Source of the DNA: Cytospora piceicola
Taxonomy: Eukaryota > Ascomycota > Sordariomycetes > Diaporthales > Cytosporaceae
Length of the DNA: 64,000 bases
Assembly: GCA_023375675.1 (NCBI GenBank)
Contig: JALQBC010000018.1
Span: 620,001-684,000, forward strand
Reading direction: 5' to 3'
Under the pieces are notes generated by a model. It did no database searches, was not told the DNA's origin, and was given only the letters and a program-made list of their open reading frames with translations. Below are positions 49,491-61,804 of this stretch, piece by piece (positions within the stretch are counted from its first letter, which is position 1; each line of letters begins with the position of its first letter). Made by a program: the position numbers and the translations under genes.

Positions 49491-50722
49491 CGCCCCTTTT
49501 GAGGTTAGAGTGTGATGTCACCCGGCTTAAGGGAAGCATGGGCATAGCAATCTCACCACCCATCAGATATCCATGTCTGTCAACCTAGGGGTGTACTGTA
49601 GTTGAGTTACTACACCCTGACTTGCACGGTACAGTATAGCAATGCGTTTATTAACGTAACTAGGTACAGAAGACATGCCTCGATACTATTCATATGCGGC
49701 GGATGATAGGATGGACAGACCTGCACTCTGTACGAACATGTATTTCGTACATCGATATATATACACCGGTATCGGTACGATGCCTGCCGGACAGGGGCCC
49801 CAGCAAACCGTGTTATTCCCCACCTAAACCCGCAAATGTAGCTCCATTTCTCATCCTGGCTTGCATTTGCTTTTCCCTCTCAATTTTCTTCTTCCCTCTC
49901 TTCTCTTTCCCTTGCAGCAGTTCATAATGTTATCCGAGTCATGTCTCAGGTTCCCGTGCTGACTGCAAAGGAACCGTGGAAAAGTATCGATGGCGTGTGA
50001 GAAAATCTCAAGCTACATGTGCATCCAAGCAAAGAACTATAGTGAGTGGAAGAATGAGTGTGTGTGTGTGCGTGTGTGTGTAAGTGAGAGTTAAAGGCAA
50101 CAGGCAGGCAGTTAGGCTGCCAGGAGGGGAAATGATGGCTCAGAAAATAAGAATAATAATGGGACTTGTACGGATCTGTACCGTGTATCTACTCCGCTGT
50201 GGTGGTTTGTTTTTACTGTGCATATGTAGTGGACTCTGGCCTCCACTTCCTGCAGACCTCCTCCTAAGTCTCTGATCTTAGCCTCGATTTGTACAGTATC
50301 AGCGGGATACGGATCCATGTCTACTGCCTACTTGCTTGGCAGCTTGGGTACCCTAGGGTATAGTATGAACTATTATTACTTACGTCCGTATACCAAACAT
50401 CCCAGCCCCCTCGCGGTTGCTGGCCTCGAAATCTGCATTCGTGGCGTCTATTAGCCTGGGAACCTGGCAAGGAGATCCGAGACACAGAATTGGTATTGGA
50501 GCACTAAAGTTAGTTGCCTTGAGCAATGGCCTTTTTATTGTTCTCAACCAGCCATCACGCAACTTTTGAGACCTAAGCGCGAACAAGAATGCGCGATATC
50601 ATTTGTTGTCGCGCCCGTGGTTCCGAATCGAACACGCATTCCTCTCTTTGCTGCCAACGTCGCTCGGAAGTCTCGGTCTCGATTGTTAGACTCGTCTTTT
50701 ACCAGAAGGGGTACTATGTGGA

Positions 50723-50730
50723 TATATAAA
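50723..50730 (+). promoter_or_regulatory. TATA-like box, possible distal promoter of the C2H2 gene
   Basis: TATATAAA followed within about 130 bp by the start of a long C/T-rich plus-strand tract typical of fungal transcription starts and leaders. Assignment to the C2H2 gene 2.8 kb downstream is inference. Confidence 0.3.
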
Positions 50731-51346
50731 TCACTCCCCTTTCCGCTTTGAGTTTTGTTGGACAAAACAGCCGGGGGGGGGGCTTGGGGGGTGGATATCT
50801 GGAGTGATACGGATTACTGTAATCCACACACACACAATTCATTTTTTTCCTGACATACACTTCAATTCATGACACACCTCAATCTTCACCTCGATTCCCA
50901 TTTCTCTCACCTCTCGACTATCCTCTGACCTCTGACCTCTATTCTAGCGGGACAATACTCACCAGTCTGTAATTGCCGCACTCGAAGGATCAGGAACACC
51001 TGGGCAGGAACAGGAAAGGAACTCGTGCACCGTTCATCGGACCCCATCAACAGATTTCAAGGGTCTCCATCGGCATCACCAAGAACTAAAAGCACGCACC
51101 ATCACAGAAGAAGCAGTATACTGTGTGGCATCCAGTTCATCTCCACCGAGGACATCCTCTTCTCTTCTTCTTCGTCTTCTTCCGCCGCCTTCCTGCCTCC
51201 GCTGCCCTGTCGTCTTGAACCTTGGAACTCAAACCCTGTCTGACCTATCCCCCACATCATCCAATTAGCGACATCTTGCCTCATTCCGGCAGATACACAC
51301 CCCCCCTGAATCCGGATATTGAACCCCCCCTCCTTCCAACCATCTC

Positions 51347-51408
51347 TATGTATGTATATATGTGTGTATGTATGTATGTATGTATGTATGTATGTACGTA
51401 TGTATGCA
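51347..51408. repeat. (TATG)n microsatellite
   Basis: An imperfect tetranucleotide run in the probable leader region of the C2H2 gene. Confidence 0.93.
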
Positions 51409-53340
51409 TCCCCCCTCCCCTCCCCTTCTTGGCCGGCTTTTGTTGCTCCTCCTGCAGCTGCATCTGCATCTACATACATCTCTGCTGCATCTGCTTGCGC
51501 CCCCTGCTAGTCTTGGACTGTCCTGGACCCTGTCAACGGTTGGATTGGGGGGGGACCCTCATGTCTGCTGCAGGCTGGCGGGCGGACAGCCAACCAAGTT
51601 AGGCCAAAGTACTTTCTTTACTCACTGTAAGTAATCTGTAGTACATGTACAATCACGCGTAGAGAAGAAAAAGGGCCAAAGCTGCGAGGAATGCCCTTTC
51701 CTCTCGCTGTTGCTTTCTTCCATCATAGCCCAGGACACATGCGCCGAAACCTTTTATGTAGAGCCTTGGCCCGTCTCCCCCGTCGGCCTTGACCCCCCCG
51801 TTCAGTATTTGAAAAACAGCAGGGTGTTTTGCCTCAACTGTTGCTCTGTCCTATACTGTCTTCCTATCCTGTTGTCGACAACCACATTCAGTATCTGCTT
51901 CCAACCGTACCCGTACAGCCAGCCGTACCACGATTCGCTGCCACTGATTGACTGACTGGCATCGACAAACCCCCAATTTTACCTGTGCCATTGATTGCGA
52001 CCGAGTAAAAATCTCAGACACACAATTCAAACGAAGATCGGCTTTGGAACTTTTCCACGCACATCACTTTGCCGATCACAGAAAACCACACCAAACACAA
52101 CAGCCGGTCCCCTCTCTCTCAAATCATCCAGGTCCCCAGGTTTTCCCAAGGACCGTCCCTGGGGTTGCTCTCCCAGCCGAAAAGGAAACGTCAAAGACGT
52201 CACTCACACTGGCTGGAGGATATTGGAGGGGGTTGTTTCCACACATTTACAATTATTACCGCTTTCGTCACGCTTCACGCTGGTGGTATCCACGTCCCAC
52301 GCTCACGAGAGGCTCCACTACGCTGCTCCTCCTCCCCATCCTGCTCCCCTGCTCCCTGGCTCCCCTGCTCCACCACGCAGCGCAGTCTGTACCTACTGTA
52401 TGTACGCAGTACCGGTACGGAACAGGAGAAGGGAAATCAACGGTTGCTTCTTGGGCGGTGATCGTCGTTCATGACTCTCACAGCTCCCCACGCCTAATCG
52501 AACATCTTCCCAACTCCCGGCTCCTCCCAGGTTTGACCGCCCGCCGATCTTTGTCACTTCTGTTCAACGCCAAAAACCGCCTGCCCGCCTAAATTGAACA
52601 CCACTTTGCTTTCCCAATCTCAGCCCTCTTCAGGGTACCCGCCTTGTCCAATCTCTCACACGGCCCTATCTCCCTGTCTCTACCCAACATCCCAGTATCC
52701 CCAGCATCCCCCCCCCAGCATACGTCTTCAGCATCCCTGCTCAGGACCCTCGACCTCCTTTCTTTAACCAGAAGGGCTGCTTGTGCCGCCGATCTCTGCT
52801 CTCTGCCCTCTGCCCTCCTAGACTGCCAGACTGCCAGCCTGCCAGACTCGTCACAGGCCCGCTTCAAGGACGTGTGTCTCCACCTGTCCCGCGGAACAGG
52901 GCCACAAGTGACCAGGACAAGGAACACAGACGTTAGGACGAGGTCTCCTTGGGTTGCAAGGTTGCAAACAACCGATTGGCTCCATCGCGCTAGTCCTTAC
53001 CATCCACAGGGGCCACTGGCTCTCTGCCGTCCTGTCATCCCAAAGGTGGTTCCCTCGGGGCACACTTAAGCTCGCTGATCCCTCCTTGCTCGACACACTT
53101 CCCGCGTGCGCCGGATCTTCTTTCAGTTTGATCTGAATTCAAGGGAATAACAACAAGACAAAAAAAGAAGAAACGTCTTCTATCTCCCGGAAAGGTTTCA
53201 CGACTCTCTTCCTCCACCCCCCCTCCTTACGGGATCCCGCATCTGATCAACCAAACGATTCTATCTTCTACCTACAATTACTTCTTCTCCTTCGAGCCTT
53301 GCTCCCATTCACTTATTGATCAACAACAACCACTACAACT

Positions 53341-53363
53341 ACATACATACATACATACATACA
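53341..53363. repeat. (CATA)n microsatellite
   Basis: A tetranucleotide run about 150 bp before the C2H2 start codon; probably transcribed. Confidence 0.93.
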
Positions 53364-53509
53364 AACCACCACCCCTCCCTCCCTCTTCCCGAACCACGCG
53401 CGAAAAGCAGGACTGCACGCCTTTTTGAGACCACACCACAGTCGCCGGCCTAAAGGACTATCTTGCCCTCGGATCGACTTCACTCCTTTTCAAGCAAGGT
53501 CTTGGCAAC

Positions 53510-54821
53510 ATGACGATGACAATAGACGCAAACCAGCAACGATACGGGCATCTTCACTTCGACAACATGACTTCCTACCCCAACCACACGCCGCACTTTA
53601 CCAACCCTTGGGCGTCCACAACAGCCCCCTCGAGCCACGCCCTGTACGTGGGCTCGCAGTCAGGACTGGCCTCCAACCCCATGGGCCTGGACCGACACTC
53701 GCAGCAGCCGTCCCGGACACCAGCCACCACCACTGCCCCGATGGCACCGTATGCTTCTGTCCCGGTGACCTCGGCTTCAGCAGGTAGCTCCCTCAGTATG
53801 GTGGACCCTTCCCTTGTAGGACAACCCGACTTACTTTCTGTGCCCCAAGATCTCCTAAGCATAAACCGGATGCCCCCCCACCCGACCTCGGGCCCCTCGT
53901 ACGCCGAGTCCGCCTACACGACCGCCGCCTCCCCGGTGCACGCCACCTACTCCGCGTCGCCCAGCAGCTACGAGAGCATGGGATACCCGCCCTCGTCCGC
54001 CGTGCGACACAACTTTGGTCTTGCGCCCGATGCGGATCCCCACAGAAGGTATTCCCAATCGTCCGTCTCCTCCGGCGCATCGTCCTCGTATGACCACCAG
54101 ATGGACGATGGCATGCCGCCGGCGCCGCCGCGGGGTTCAGTTGTTGACTTTCCGACCAGCAGAGGCATAAACGACGACCGACGGAGCTTCCAGGACGCGA
54201 TCGAGGCGAGCCATGGCATGCTCTCGATGAAGTTCGACACGAGCAACCAGGAGACGCCCCGCGCCGGCGTCTACAACAACCGCGGCCGGGGCTCCGGCGA
54301 CTCCTACGGGTTCCCCTCGACGCACTCGACCTCCTCGAGCGTATCGTCGACCGGCTTCAGCCCATACTATGGCTCTGTCGACGGGAGCGTGAGCGACTAC
54401 TCGACTGCGGGTTCCGACATCGAGACAGTAGGATCCAGGACATTACCCCGTCCGCAAGGCCTGATACACACCCAGCCCCCGGCGCCGCAGTCCATGATGG
54501 GCCAGTTCAGCTCCAAGGTGTCGAGTAGTAGCCAGAAGAAGCACAAGTGCAAGGTTTGCGACAAGCGGTTTACGCGGCCGAGCTCGTTGCAGACACACAT
54601 GTACAGCCATACCGGAGAGAAGCGTGAGTACCCTGTCAAACTTTTCCTGTTGGTTCTTTGGACAACGCCCGTTAACAACCCTCGGTGTTACAGCATTCAA
54701 ATGTGAAGTTGAAGGTTGCGGCCGGAATTTCTCAGTGGTCTCGAACCTCCGAAGGCATCGAAAGGTGCACAAGGGCGAGGCCCGATCTGATGCCGGAAGT
54801 GAAGACCACCAATCAGACTAA
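53510..54821 (+). CDS. C2H2 zinc-finger transcription factor, two fingers at the C-terminus
   Basis: Nuclear DNA-binding regulator predicted. Exons are 53510-54623 and 54694-54821 with a 70-bp intron (GTGAGT...TTACAG), giving 413 aa. The first 340 residues are Ser/Pro/Tyr/Gly-rich with no fold visible. Two classical fingers follow: C347-x2-C350-x12-H363-x3-H367 and C375-x4-C380-x12-H393-x3-H397, joined by a TGEKP linker that the intron splits inside the Pro codon. Finger 1 has TRPSSLQTH and finger 2 SVVSNLRRH, a pair widely conserved in fungi. The short tail is acidic. The start codon at 53510 has a good context (CAACATG). I cannot name an orthologue with confidence; developmental regulators such as FlbC or Azf1 are C2H2 proteins, but I could not match this one. 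The unusually long upstream region would suit a developmentally regulated gene. Confidence 0.93.
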
Positions 54822-55484
54822 GGGTGTTATTCTATCCATCCATCCATCCATCTACTTGAGTGTACTTGGAGCAGTAGGCCGTCGACAACCCGCGCAACTA
54901 CATGTCCCAACCGACTCTAGACCAGCTGTACAATATGCGACCTTCCTACCACGATGCCCACGATCGAATCGACGAGCGGGGAGGCCTCTTCACTTCACCT
55001 TTTTTGTCTTACGCATCGTCGCTCAGGGTTTACTGATAGACTCTAACCCCTTTTATAATTCTCGACCAATCGCTGTCTATACCCCCCCTTTTCAACAGCC
55101 TTTTTGCTTTTTCTTCTTCTCCTTCACCTCTCTTTGGTCCATGGTCATGAGAGCATTAAGCCGATACTGGGTGCATCGGGCAAAGGGATTTACATGGCTG
55201 GCTGGGTGTCGCGTCGTGCATTTTTCCAGAGCGGGACACGGTTCTTGGAAGCGGCAAAAAAGTTTGGGGTTTTTGTTTTGCAATTGAGGTCTGCAAAGAT
55301 TATACCCGGTTGTTTGGCGATATCCACCCCCCCAAATCGTCTCTTTTTCGACGAAAGTTATCTTGTATTTCATATGGGTCGTCTTGTGTGTCAATGTGTC
55401 TGTCTCGCGCAAAGATCGCTAGAGCAGGATGAAAGTGAGGAGGGGGCGGGAACAAATGGGCGAGGCGACGAGCGATTGAACAAA

Positions 55485-55496
55485 GGGGGGGGGGGG
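55485..55496. repeat. G12 homopolymer
   Basis: A run of 12 G downstream of the C2H2 gene; its length may be unreliable. Confidence 0.9.
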
Positions 55497-58400
55497 ACTC
55501 GACCCAACCAACCACCATCTTCAACAACTACAAACTTCTCGACAAGCCACATGTTCCCATCATGTTGTTCAGCAACATCAGTCGGTGTCGTCTGCCCCTA
55601 GTTGGTTGGCATCAGGCACGATTCCACTTCCGCTTGGAGCCACACGAACATTGTCGTTTCAGTGCGGGTCGGAATATTTCTTACGACAAAACAAAGATCA
55701 CTGGCCTCGAGAAGGAGGGGAGCGGGCCTTGCCAAGCTAGGACCAAATTCGCTCAATGGTCCGGCTGATACCACAAAAAAAAGAGTGAACGGCGTTCTTG
55801 GTTGCGGGCTGGTTCAATCCTGATGGCCCGGAATTGTTGGCTTCTTATCTTATTCTCCTTGGTTACGGATCGGGTCACTGGTCTCGGTTATCTTCTGAGC
55901 ACGGCGTTGCTCAATGTCTATCGCTATACAACTACCAACACCACACCTAATAACCCTCGCTTTTCCTTTCTTTCTGGTTATGGTTCTTTTTCTTTTCGGA
56001 TACCTGGCGCAACCTAGACGCTCGCTAATCACTACAAGTATTCATTTACTACTTACTCACGGTCGCTACAAGGGAGGTACGGGGAACGGAACAATAGATG
56101 TATCTATATCCACGGTGGGGGTTTTCAGGAGAAGGCGTGCTACCAGGGACAGGAAGGAGTTGAGAGTTTAGGGTCAAAGTGTTTTTTCCCCAGGTGTTTT
56201 ATGGTGTTTTCTTTTTTTATTGCTGTGGGAGAGCAGCAGGCCAATGCGTGTACTACTAGCTGAGCGAACAATGATGAGTTTTTGTGCCGAATCCGTCTAC
56301 TATAGTGTCTTAGTGATTTGCATATACATGCTCACTCCAAAACTGATCCACATTCTTCGGATTCTCATGCATTTTCTCTCAGTGCCAAACTTTACAATCT
56401 GGTCTGCCCAAGTGTCCAATCTCTGGCAGAGCAATTTCAATTAATAGGCAGAGATGATCGACCATAATTATAATCTAAACCCCCTTTGTCGGCCCCTCCC
56501 GTTCGTCTCATATATTGCCTATTCTCCATCACACCACATGTCGAACCGGGGAGTAGTAGACAAGAGAAAGGAGAGATCACCAGTAGCGCATTCACACCTG
56601 AAAGCTCATACCGGTCGGCCAGGAGCGGATCTTCACCGCTAAGGACTCTGGGAAGGCACGTGGTTTCTCTACATACTCCTTACGTTGCCTTTTCCGTTTG
56701 ACTTTTTTCTCCTATGGGAACAATGCTTGAACCTCGATTATGTAACTTCCCAAATTGTCTTCTGGTATGACGATCAGAGCACGTATCAGAGCACACTACT
56801 GAAGTACATGCGCAGGGGTACGGCTACGGGGATGTTTCCACTGCTGCGACTATCATATCCTATTTTATGTGTAACAATAGCGCTTATGCTTATAGGAAAC
56901 CCGCCGTTTCACGTATGTGATAGAAGTAGGGGACAGCACAGGAGGTTTTGGGAGAACCAACCCGTTCCAAAAAATCAGCAGAATCTTGAAATCTGATCTT
57001 CACCAAGCATACGCTTAGACGTACAGAATGGATGGTATACATGCACAAGTGGGCAGGGCAGATGTCAATCATATCTAGGATTTGGAACCAAGCGCTTACT
57101 GAACTCCGCGATCGACAACATCAGCCGCCATGCCATCCGTCGTCCTGCCTTTCGGCATTGGAGTGAAGGGCATCTGACCTCTTGCAACCAACGACCTGAC
57201 CAATCTAGTCAAACTGTCCGAACCTGTTCCGGATTGTAAGATTGGGGGATGGCGGCACGCCATCATCCATCAGTCAATCACTACGTGCAAGCTGTCATTG
57301 TCAGCTCCTTCGGGTATGCACACAGATCCACCCCCTATTCCCCTAGCTCCCGGGTCTCTCTCGTCTCGTCAAGAAATGACAGGAGTCGTGTTGCAGAAGA
57401 GGGGTGGGGGCCAGCGAAGTGAGGCTGTGAGGTCACTATGCCTCTGAGCATGGCCTGCATGGCAAGTCAGAAACCGTATCCTGCAAGTCCTTCGGCACTA
57501 CCGAGAGAGTTCGAAAAGTGCTCATATAGGTCCCCACAACAGCGCATGCATGTGGCAGGAGATGGGTGCTGGCAGGTACCAAGCTTTCACAGTTGCGTCG
57601 CCGATCACTTGAGCAAACGCAGGACTATCTCATCTACCCCCACAAAGAATAGAGGAAGTGGAAGGCCCTTGAACCTTGAAACTTCAACCTTCGCATGTGG
57701 CAGTTCCTAGCTGCCATGTTTGCATGATCCTAGATGCTCAAGGATACCTTGAAATTGTGCCGAAACTTGAACGGATAGTGACCCACTTGGATCTGATATG
57801 ACGGAGAAAGACTTGCCAATGACTATTTTTGGGGGAGGGGGCGAGGTCAGGAAGAGCCTGTATTGATGGCATCGATGGCTTCCATAATCTGTACATAGGC
57901 AGACTGGCAGATAGCGAAGTCAAAGGAAAGTTTGACTTCGCACTAGGCTGACACCGGTGAACAATTTGAAGTCAGCCATGACTGCCTGAAAGTGATGGAT
58001 AGTGATTGTCAGGTACAGGCGGCGAAGGATCAGAAACATCGGTCCGATCCTCCACTGGGGGCTATCGTAGTTGACAGGGTAGAACGATGAAGGAAGGAGC
58101 AGCACTGCCGCGCTCAAGATAGAAACTTGTCAGTGTATCTCCATCCCGAAACACAGTCAATCACAGATACTTGCTATGCCTCGGACGGTGAAGCGGTTCG
58201 CAACACACCTGAGGGGGAATAGCTCATCAGGAGATGTATGGACGGACAGTCAGAGTGATATGTTGTGACAGTGATAACGACTGATGAGGCCAGGGACCAC
58301 CTCCGACTGGGCTAGTTGACTCCGTCTCAACTAGGGCCGAAGATCATCACTGGTTTTTTCAACAATGTGGTCGGAAGGACTTAGCATCATCGGAATAAGC

Positions 58401-59484
58401 CCCGGTTGAAGAAGGCTGGTTTCGAATGTAGCCAATGCTTTGGCGTCGACGTAAACCGAACACCGGGGCCGCGGGGAAGAGAAAATTGCCAGTGCCAGCT
58501 GTGAGGCAAGGACGTTGCGTGGCCATACGTTGACGGAGTCGGACTTGCAGCAAGACTAACAATGAGCATGTGTAGTAACAGGGTGATTAGACGAAGACTG
58601 AAAGAAGGGAGAGAAAGGAGGTTGGTTGCGTTGCAATCGACCAATCGCAAAAAGAGGGTATCGCGCTTGAACCAAACCATGTGTCACGTCTTGTTCGCCA
58701 GTTCGCCATCGAACGTTTGCCAACCCGCCGTCTAAGCCGTCCTCACCGGTCAGCGTTTGAGGTGGGATGAGAATACGGCCATGGCATCAATGAGGCAACT
58801 CCACATCTCCTTGGTCGTCTCCCCATGTAAACTTGAAACAAGCTTGGCCAACGGCGGTGGGTTGTCCCCCGGGGAAGGAAGGGTGTAGGACTGTTCATCG
58901 CTGCCACTGTAGGAATAGGCTCGATGACACCTTGGTACTTGGGGTTGCCGATCGGATGCCTGAAGCGGCTTTCATATGGGAGAATTGGGGCAGTGAAGGA
59001 GAAGATGAACCACGTGAGAACGCCCGGGGGAAGGGGTTCGAAGGGGGGGGGTGGGAGAGACTTTGGAGATGATCATGAAGGAGGCGAAGGGACCGATTGG
59101 TTCTCAGGGACCCCTTGAACCCTGGGCCTTTCGATACCTCGTAGGTAATAAGAACCGTGTTATGTTAATTGCCTCGTGCTCGAGCGTCAGACCGATCCTT
59201 CAGATGTGGCCTGTGAGACCGGGGGAATGCAATATCATTGTGTATGGTTGGCCGGCCGCAAACCACGCATATTGGGAAACTTTCATCAAGCCTCGTGCCG
59301 GGAAGAGTGGTGTTCACATTCGCGCCGGTGCTGTGCAAGTGGATCTCGAGGCGGGGAAGGGAAGCAGGCGTGACGCAGCTGGCGCTTGAAGGTTTCTGGG
59401 ATATGGGATTTGACGACGAGCAGGTTTCTTCCCTGTGCCGTGCGTACTATAGTCGCGGTAGTAGTACATAATGTGAGTGAGTGA

Positions 59485-59507
59485 AAGAGAGAGAGAGAGA
59501 GAGAGAG
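59485..59507. repeat. (GA)n microsatellite
   Basis: A GA dinucleotide run followed by a short GT run. Confidence 0.93.
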
Positions 59508-60053
59508 TGCGTGTGTGTATGTGTGCTGTGCAGAGTGTGATCCTAGCGGGTTGGGGCCTTGGTCTGGGAGCATAATGGAGCCGCATCACGGACGGACGGA
59601 ACGAGACAGAGAGTCATCTCATTGCTCGCTCCCGAGTAAAAAAGCCACAAGAAGTGAAATTGGCAATGCATCAGTCATGAATACGATGATACCTGCCGAG
59701 GTGGCTGGGTCCCGACATCGCGAAAGAAACGATATGTTTTGCCGTGTTGTTGCGTGCGAGGCTTTCCTGACGTTGGCTGAAGTTACTGAACCTAAGAGAA
59801 AAGACCTCGGAGACGTCCCTGATTGGCCCACGGGCCACAGGAACAGAGCCACCCGATGACGACACATGCTGGCAAGAGGAGGGTCTCAATGACGTAGATA
59901 AGTGCAGGGGGGAGGTGAGCAGAACAGGGGAGCCAGAGCAGGGGACCGTAGCTAAAGGTGCAATAACCCCCACCTTCACCGTCACCCCCTGCACATGCAC
60001 CTGCACCTGCACCTGCCCTCACTCTCACTCTCACCTTCACCGTATACCATGAA

Positions 60054-60197
60054 TACCCAGGTACTTATACATATCGGGTACGTAGTTAGGTACCTGGGTA
60101 CTGCAGTAGATGAAATAGTACCTTGACACCTAGGTAGGTACCTACCTAGGTATATAGGTATGCATTATGCCAACGACAGATTACCTAGGTAGTGTAC
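60054..60197. repeat. Cluster of GGTACCTAGGTA-type palindromes
   Basis: About 145 bp including CACCTAGGTAGGTACCTACC and two further TACCTAGGT elements, many of them self-complementary. Confidence 0.88.
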
Positions 60198-61251
60198 GAA
60201 AAACAATACGAAAGATACGTAACGATGCGACATTACGGGTATGTACAAATTATATACTGGGAAACCCTTCGCTTCTCTCTCTCTACTCCACACCTACTGC
60301 ATCGCCAAGGCCGACAACTGGGAAAAAGCCGTGAAGTCTAAAAAGGAACCAAGCAGCCGACCGCGAAACAAAAAAGCCAAATGGAGATAAGATGGCAAAT
60401 CGTTGCGGGAATAGGTAAGGCCTGCAACCGAAGCATCCGGTACCAGTCAGTCCTAATCCGGACTAGCACCGCCCTGTCGTTGGAACGGAGATCGTCAGGG
60501 TCCTGCTTTGACGCTTAGATTTTGACGCTTAAAATTTGACGCTTGACAAGGACAGGACGACAGGAGATATGGACAGGAATAACCAACTGCAAGGACAGGA
60601 CTGCGAGCTTAGTACAGAACCGGGGCCTTCCAAGGGTCGTCGGCTTCAACTCCCTTCTGTTTCGAGACGCCCGTGTCTGTGTCTGAATCCGGGTCCGTAA
60701 CACGTGTGCCCTGGTTCCTCCTTTTATTTGGATTTAGACGACAGCGACTGAGCGACGGAACCATCATGGGCTAGGCGGCAATAGAATGAGATATTGCCTA
60801 GGTATATCCTATACTCTGTCCGTCATACAAGGTACCCTAGGGTACAAGAGAAATGGGCAAAATTGCAGGGTGGGGAAAGGGACCTTGACAATGCTTGAGC
60901 AAGATTGGCTCTTCAATGCTGCATAAGTACATACCAGCCAAGCTTGCCTGCCTACTAACCATCCAGCCATCCAAGGATTCATTATCCCATCAGATTAGAT
61001 AGACTAACTGCACAGCCCGTATCGTCGTCCCCACTGCATGCTTCACTAGTATCGTCCACCTAGCCCAACGCATCTCCATCGCATCACATCACATCATACT
61101 GTGTACTGTCACGCAGCGACCTTGGACGATTCTTCATGACACGGGAGACATTGTTCACGGATTGCTGCTGTGTACAAGCGTCATGATGAAGAAGCGCCCT
61201 GCATTAGCTGCACATTGAGTTTTTATGCACAGCGCATGTATACAGATCACA

Positions 61252-61286
61252 GTACCCAAGTAGGTAACTACCTAGGTACGTAGGTT
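61252..61286. repeat. TACCTAGGTA palindrome cluster
   Basis: Contains AACTACCTAGGTACGTAGG preceded by AAGTAGGTA. Confidence 0.85.
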
Positions 61287-61733
61287 CTGCTGGGTGTCGT
61301 ACTATACAGTCGTACTATACATATAGCACATGTTATAAAGTACGGCAACATACAGCACAACACAACACAACATATAACTAACAGCGGTTGAAAGACAGCA
61401 GACAGGTCACGAAACCAACCGACGCCGGCGCAGAACTCAGCGGATGCTACTGCGGTGGGTGTGTCGTTGAAATAACCCTTGAAGTGCAATGACGTAGACG
61501 GCGCCCCCTGTTCTGCTCCGCTTTTTCCGAATGAACCCCTGCGCCATATACCGGTAATCCCTGCCTGCATCCCCGCTCGGCCCGCTCTTTAGCCCAGACC
61601 CCAGACGCCGGGGTAGTTTGTACAGGTACATCAATACCAGCTGACATCTGCTCATTTTTCTAAGACCCCTCGTGCCACTTTTGCACAGTACGGTACAGTA
61701 CAGCATGTGATGGGCGTACCATATACAGTATTA

Positions 61734-61804
61734 TGTACCTAGATATCTAAGCTAAGTAGTTTTGTACATAGCTACCTAGGTACTTAGGTAAGTATATAGG
61801 TACA
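61734..61804. repeat. TACCTAGGTA palindrome cluster
   Basis: Contains TACCTAGATATCTA, CTACCTAGGTACTTAGGTA and a further AGGTAC element within 70 bp. Confidence 0.85.

Larger units (their letters stand above)
38807..53509. other. Very long gene-poor region and leader of the C2H2 gene
   Basis: About 14.7 kb with no supported gene. It contains several microsatellites, homopolymer runs, a concentration of TACGGATCCGTA-type palindromes between about 45.9 and 50.3 kb, and TACCTAGGTA clusters (42.65, 42.92, 49.44 kb). From about 50.85 kb to the C2H2 start the plus strand is persistently C/T-rich, as in fungal leaders, and a TATATAAA lies at 50723. Longer open frames here (for example 45862-46518 minus, 51948-52592 plus) lack domains and natural composition. 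Confidence 0.5.

Noticed and set aside
51948..52592. 214-codon plus-strand frame upstream of the C2H2 gene
   Set aside because: Begins at a non-ATG codon and lies in a C/T-rich leader that depletes stops; no domain.
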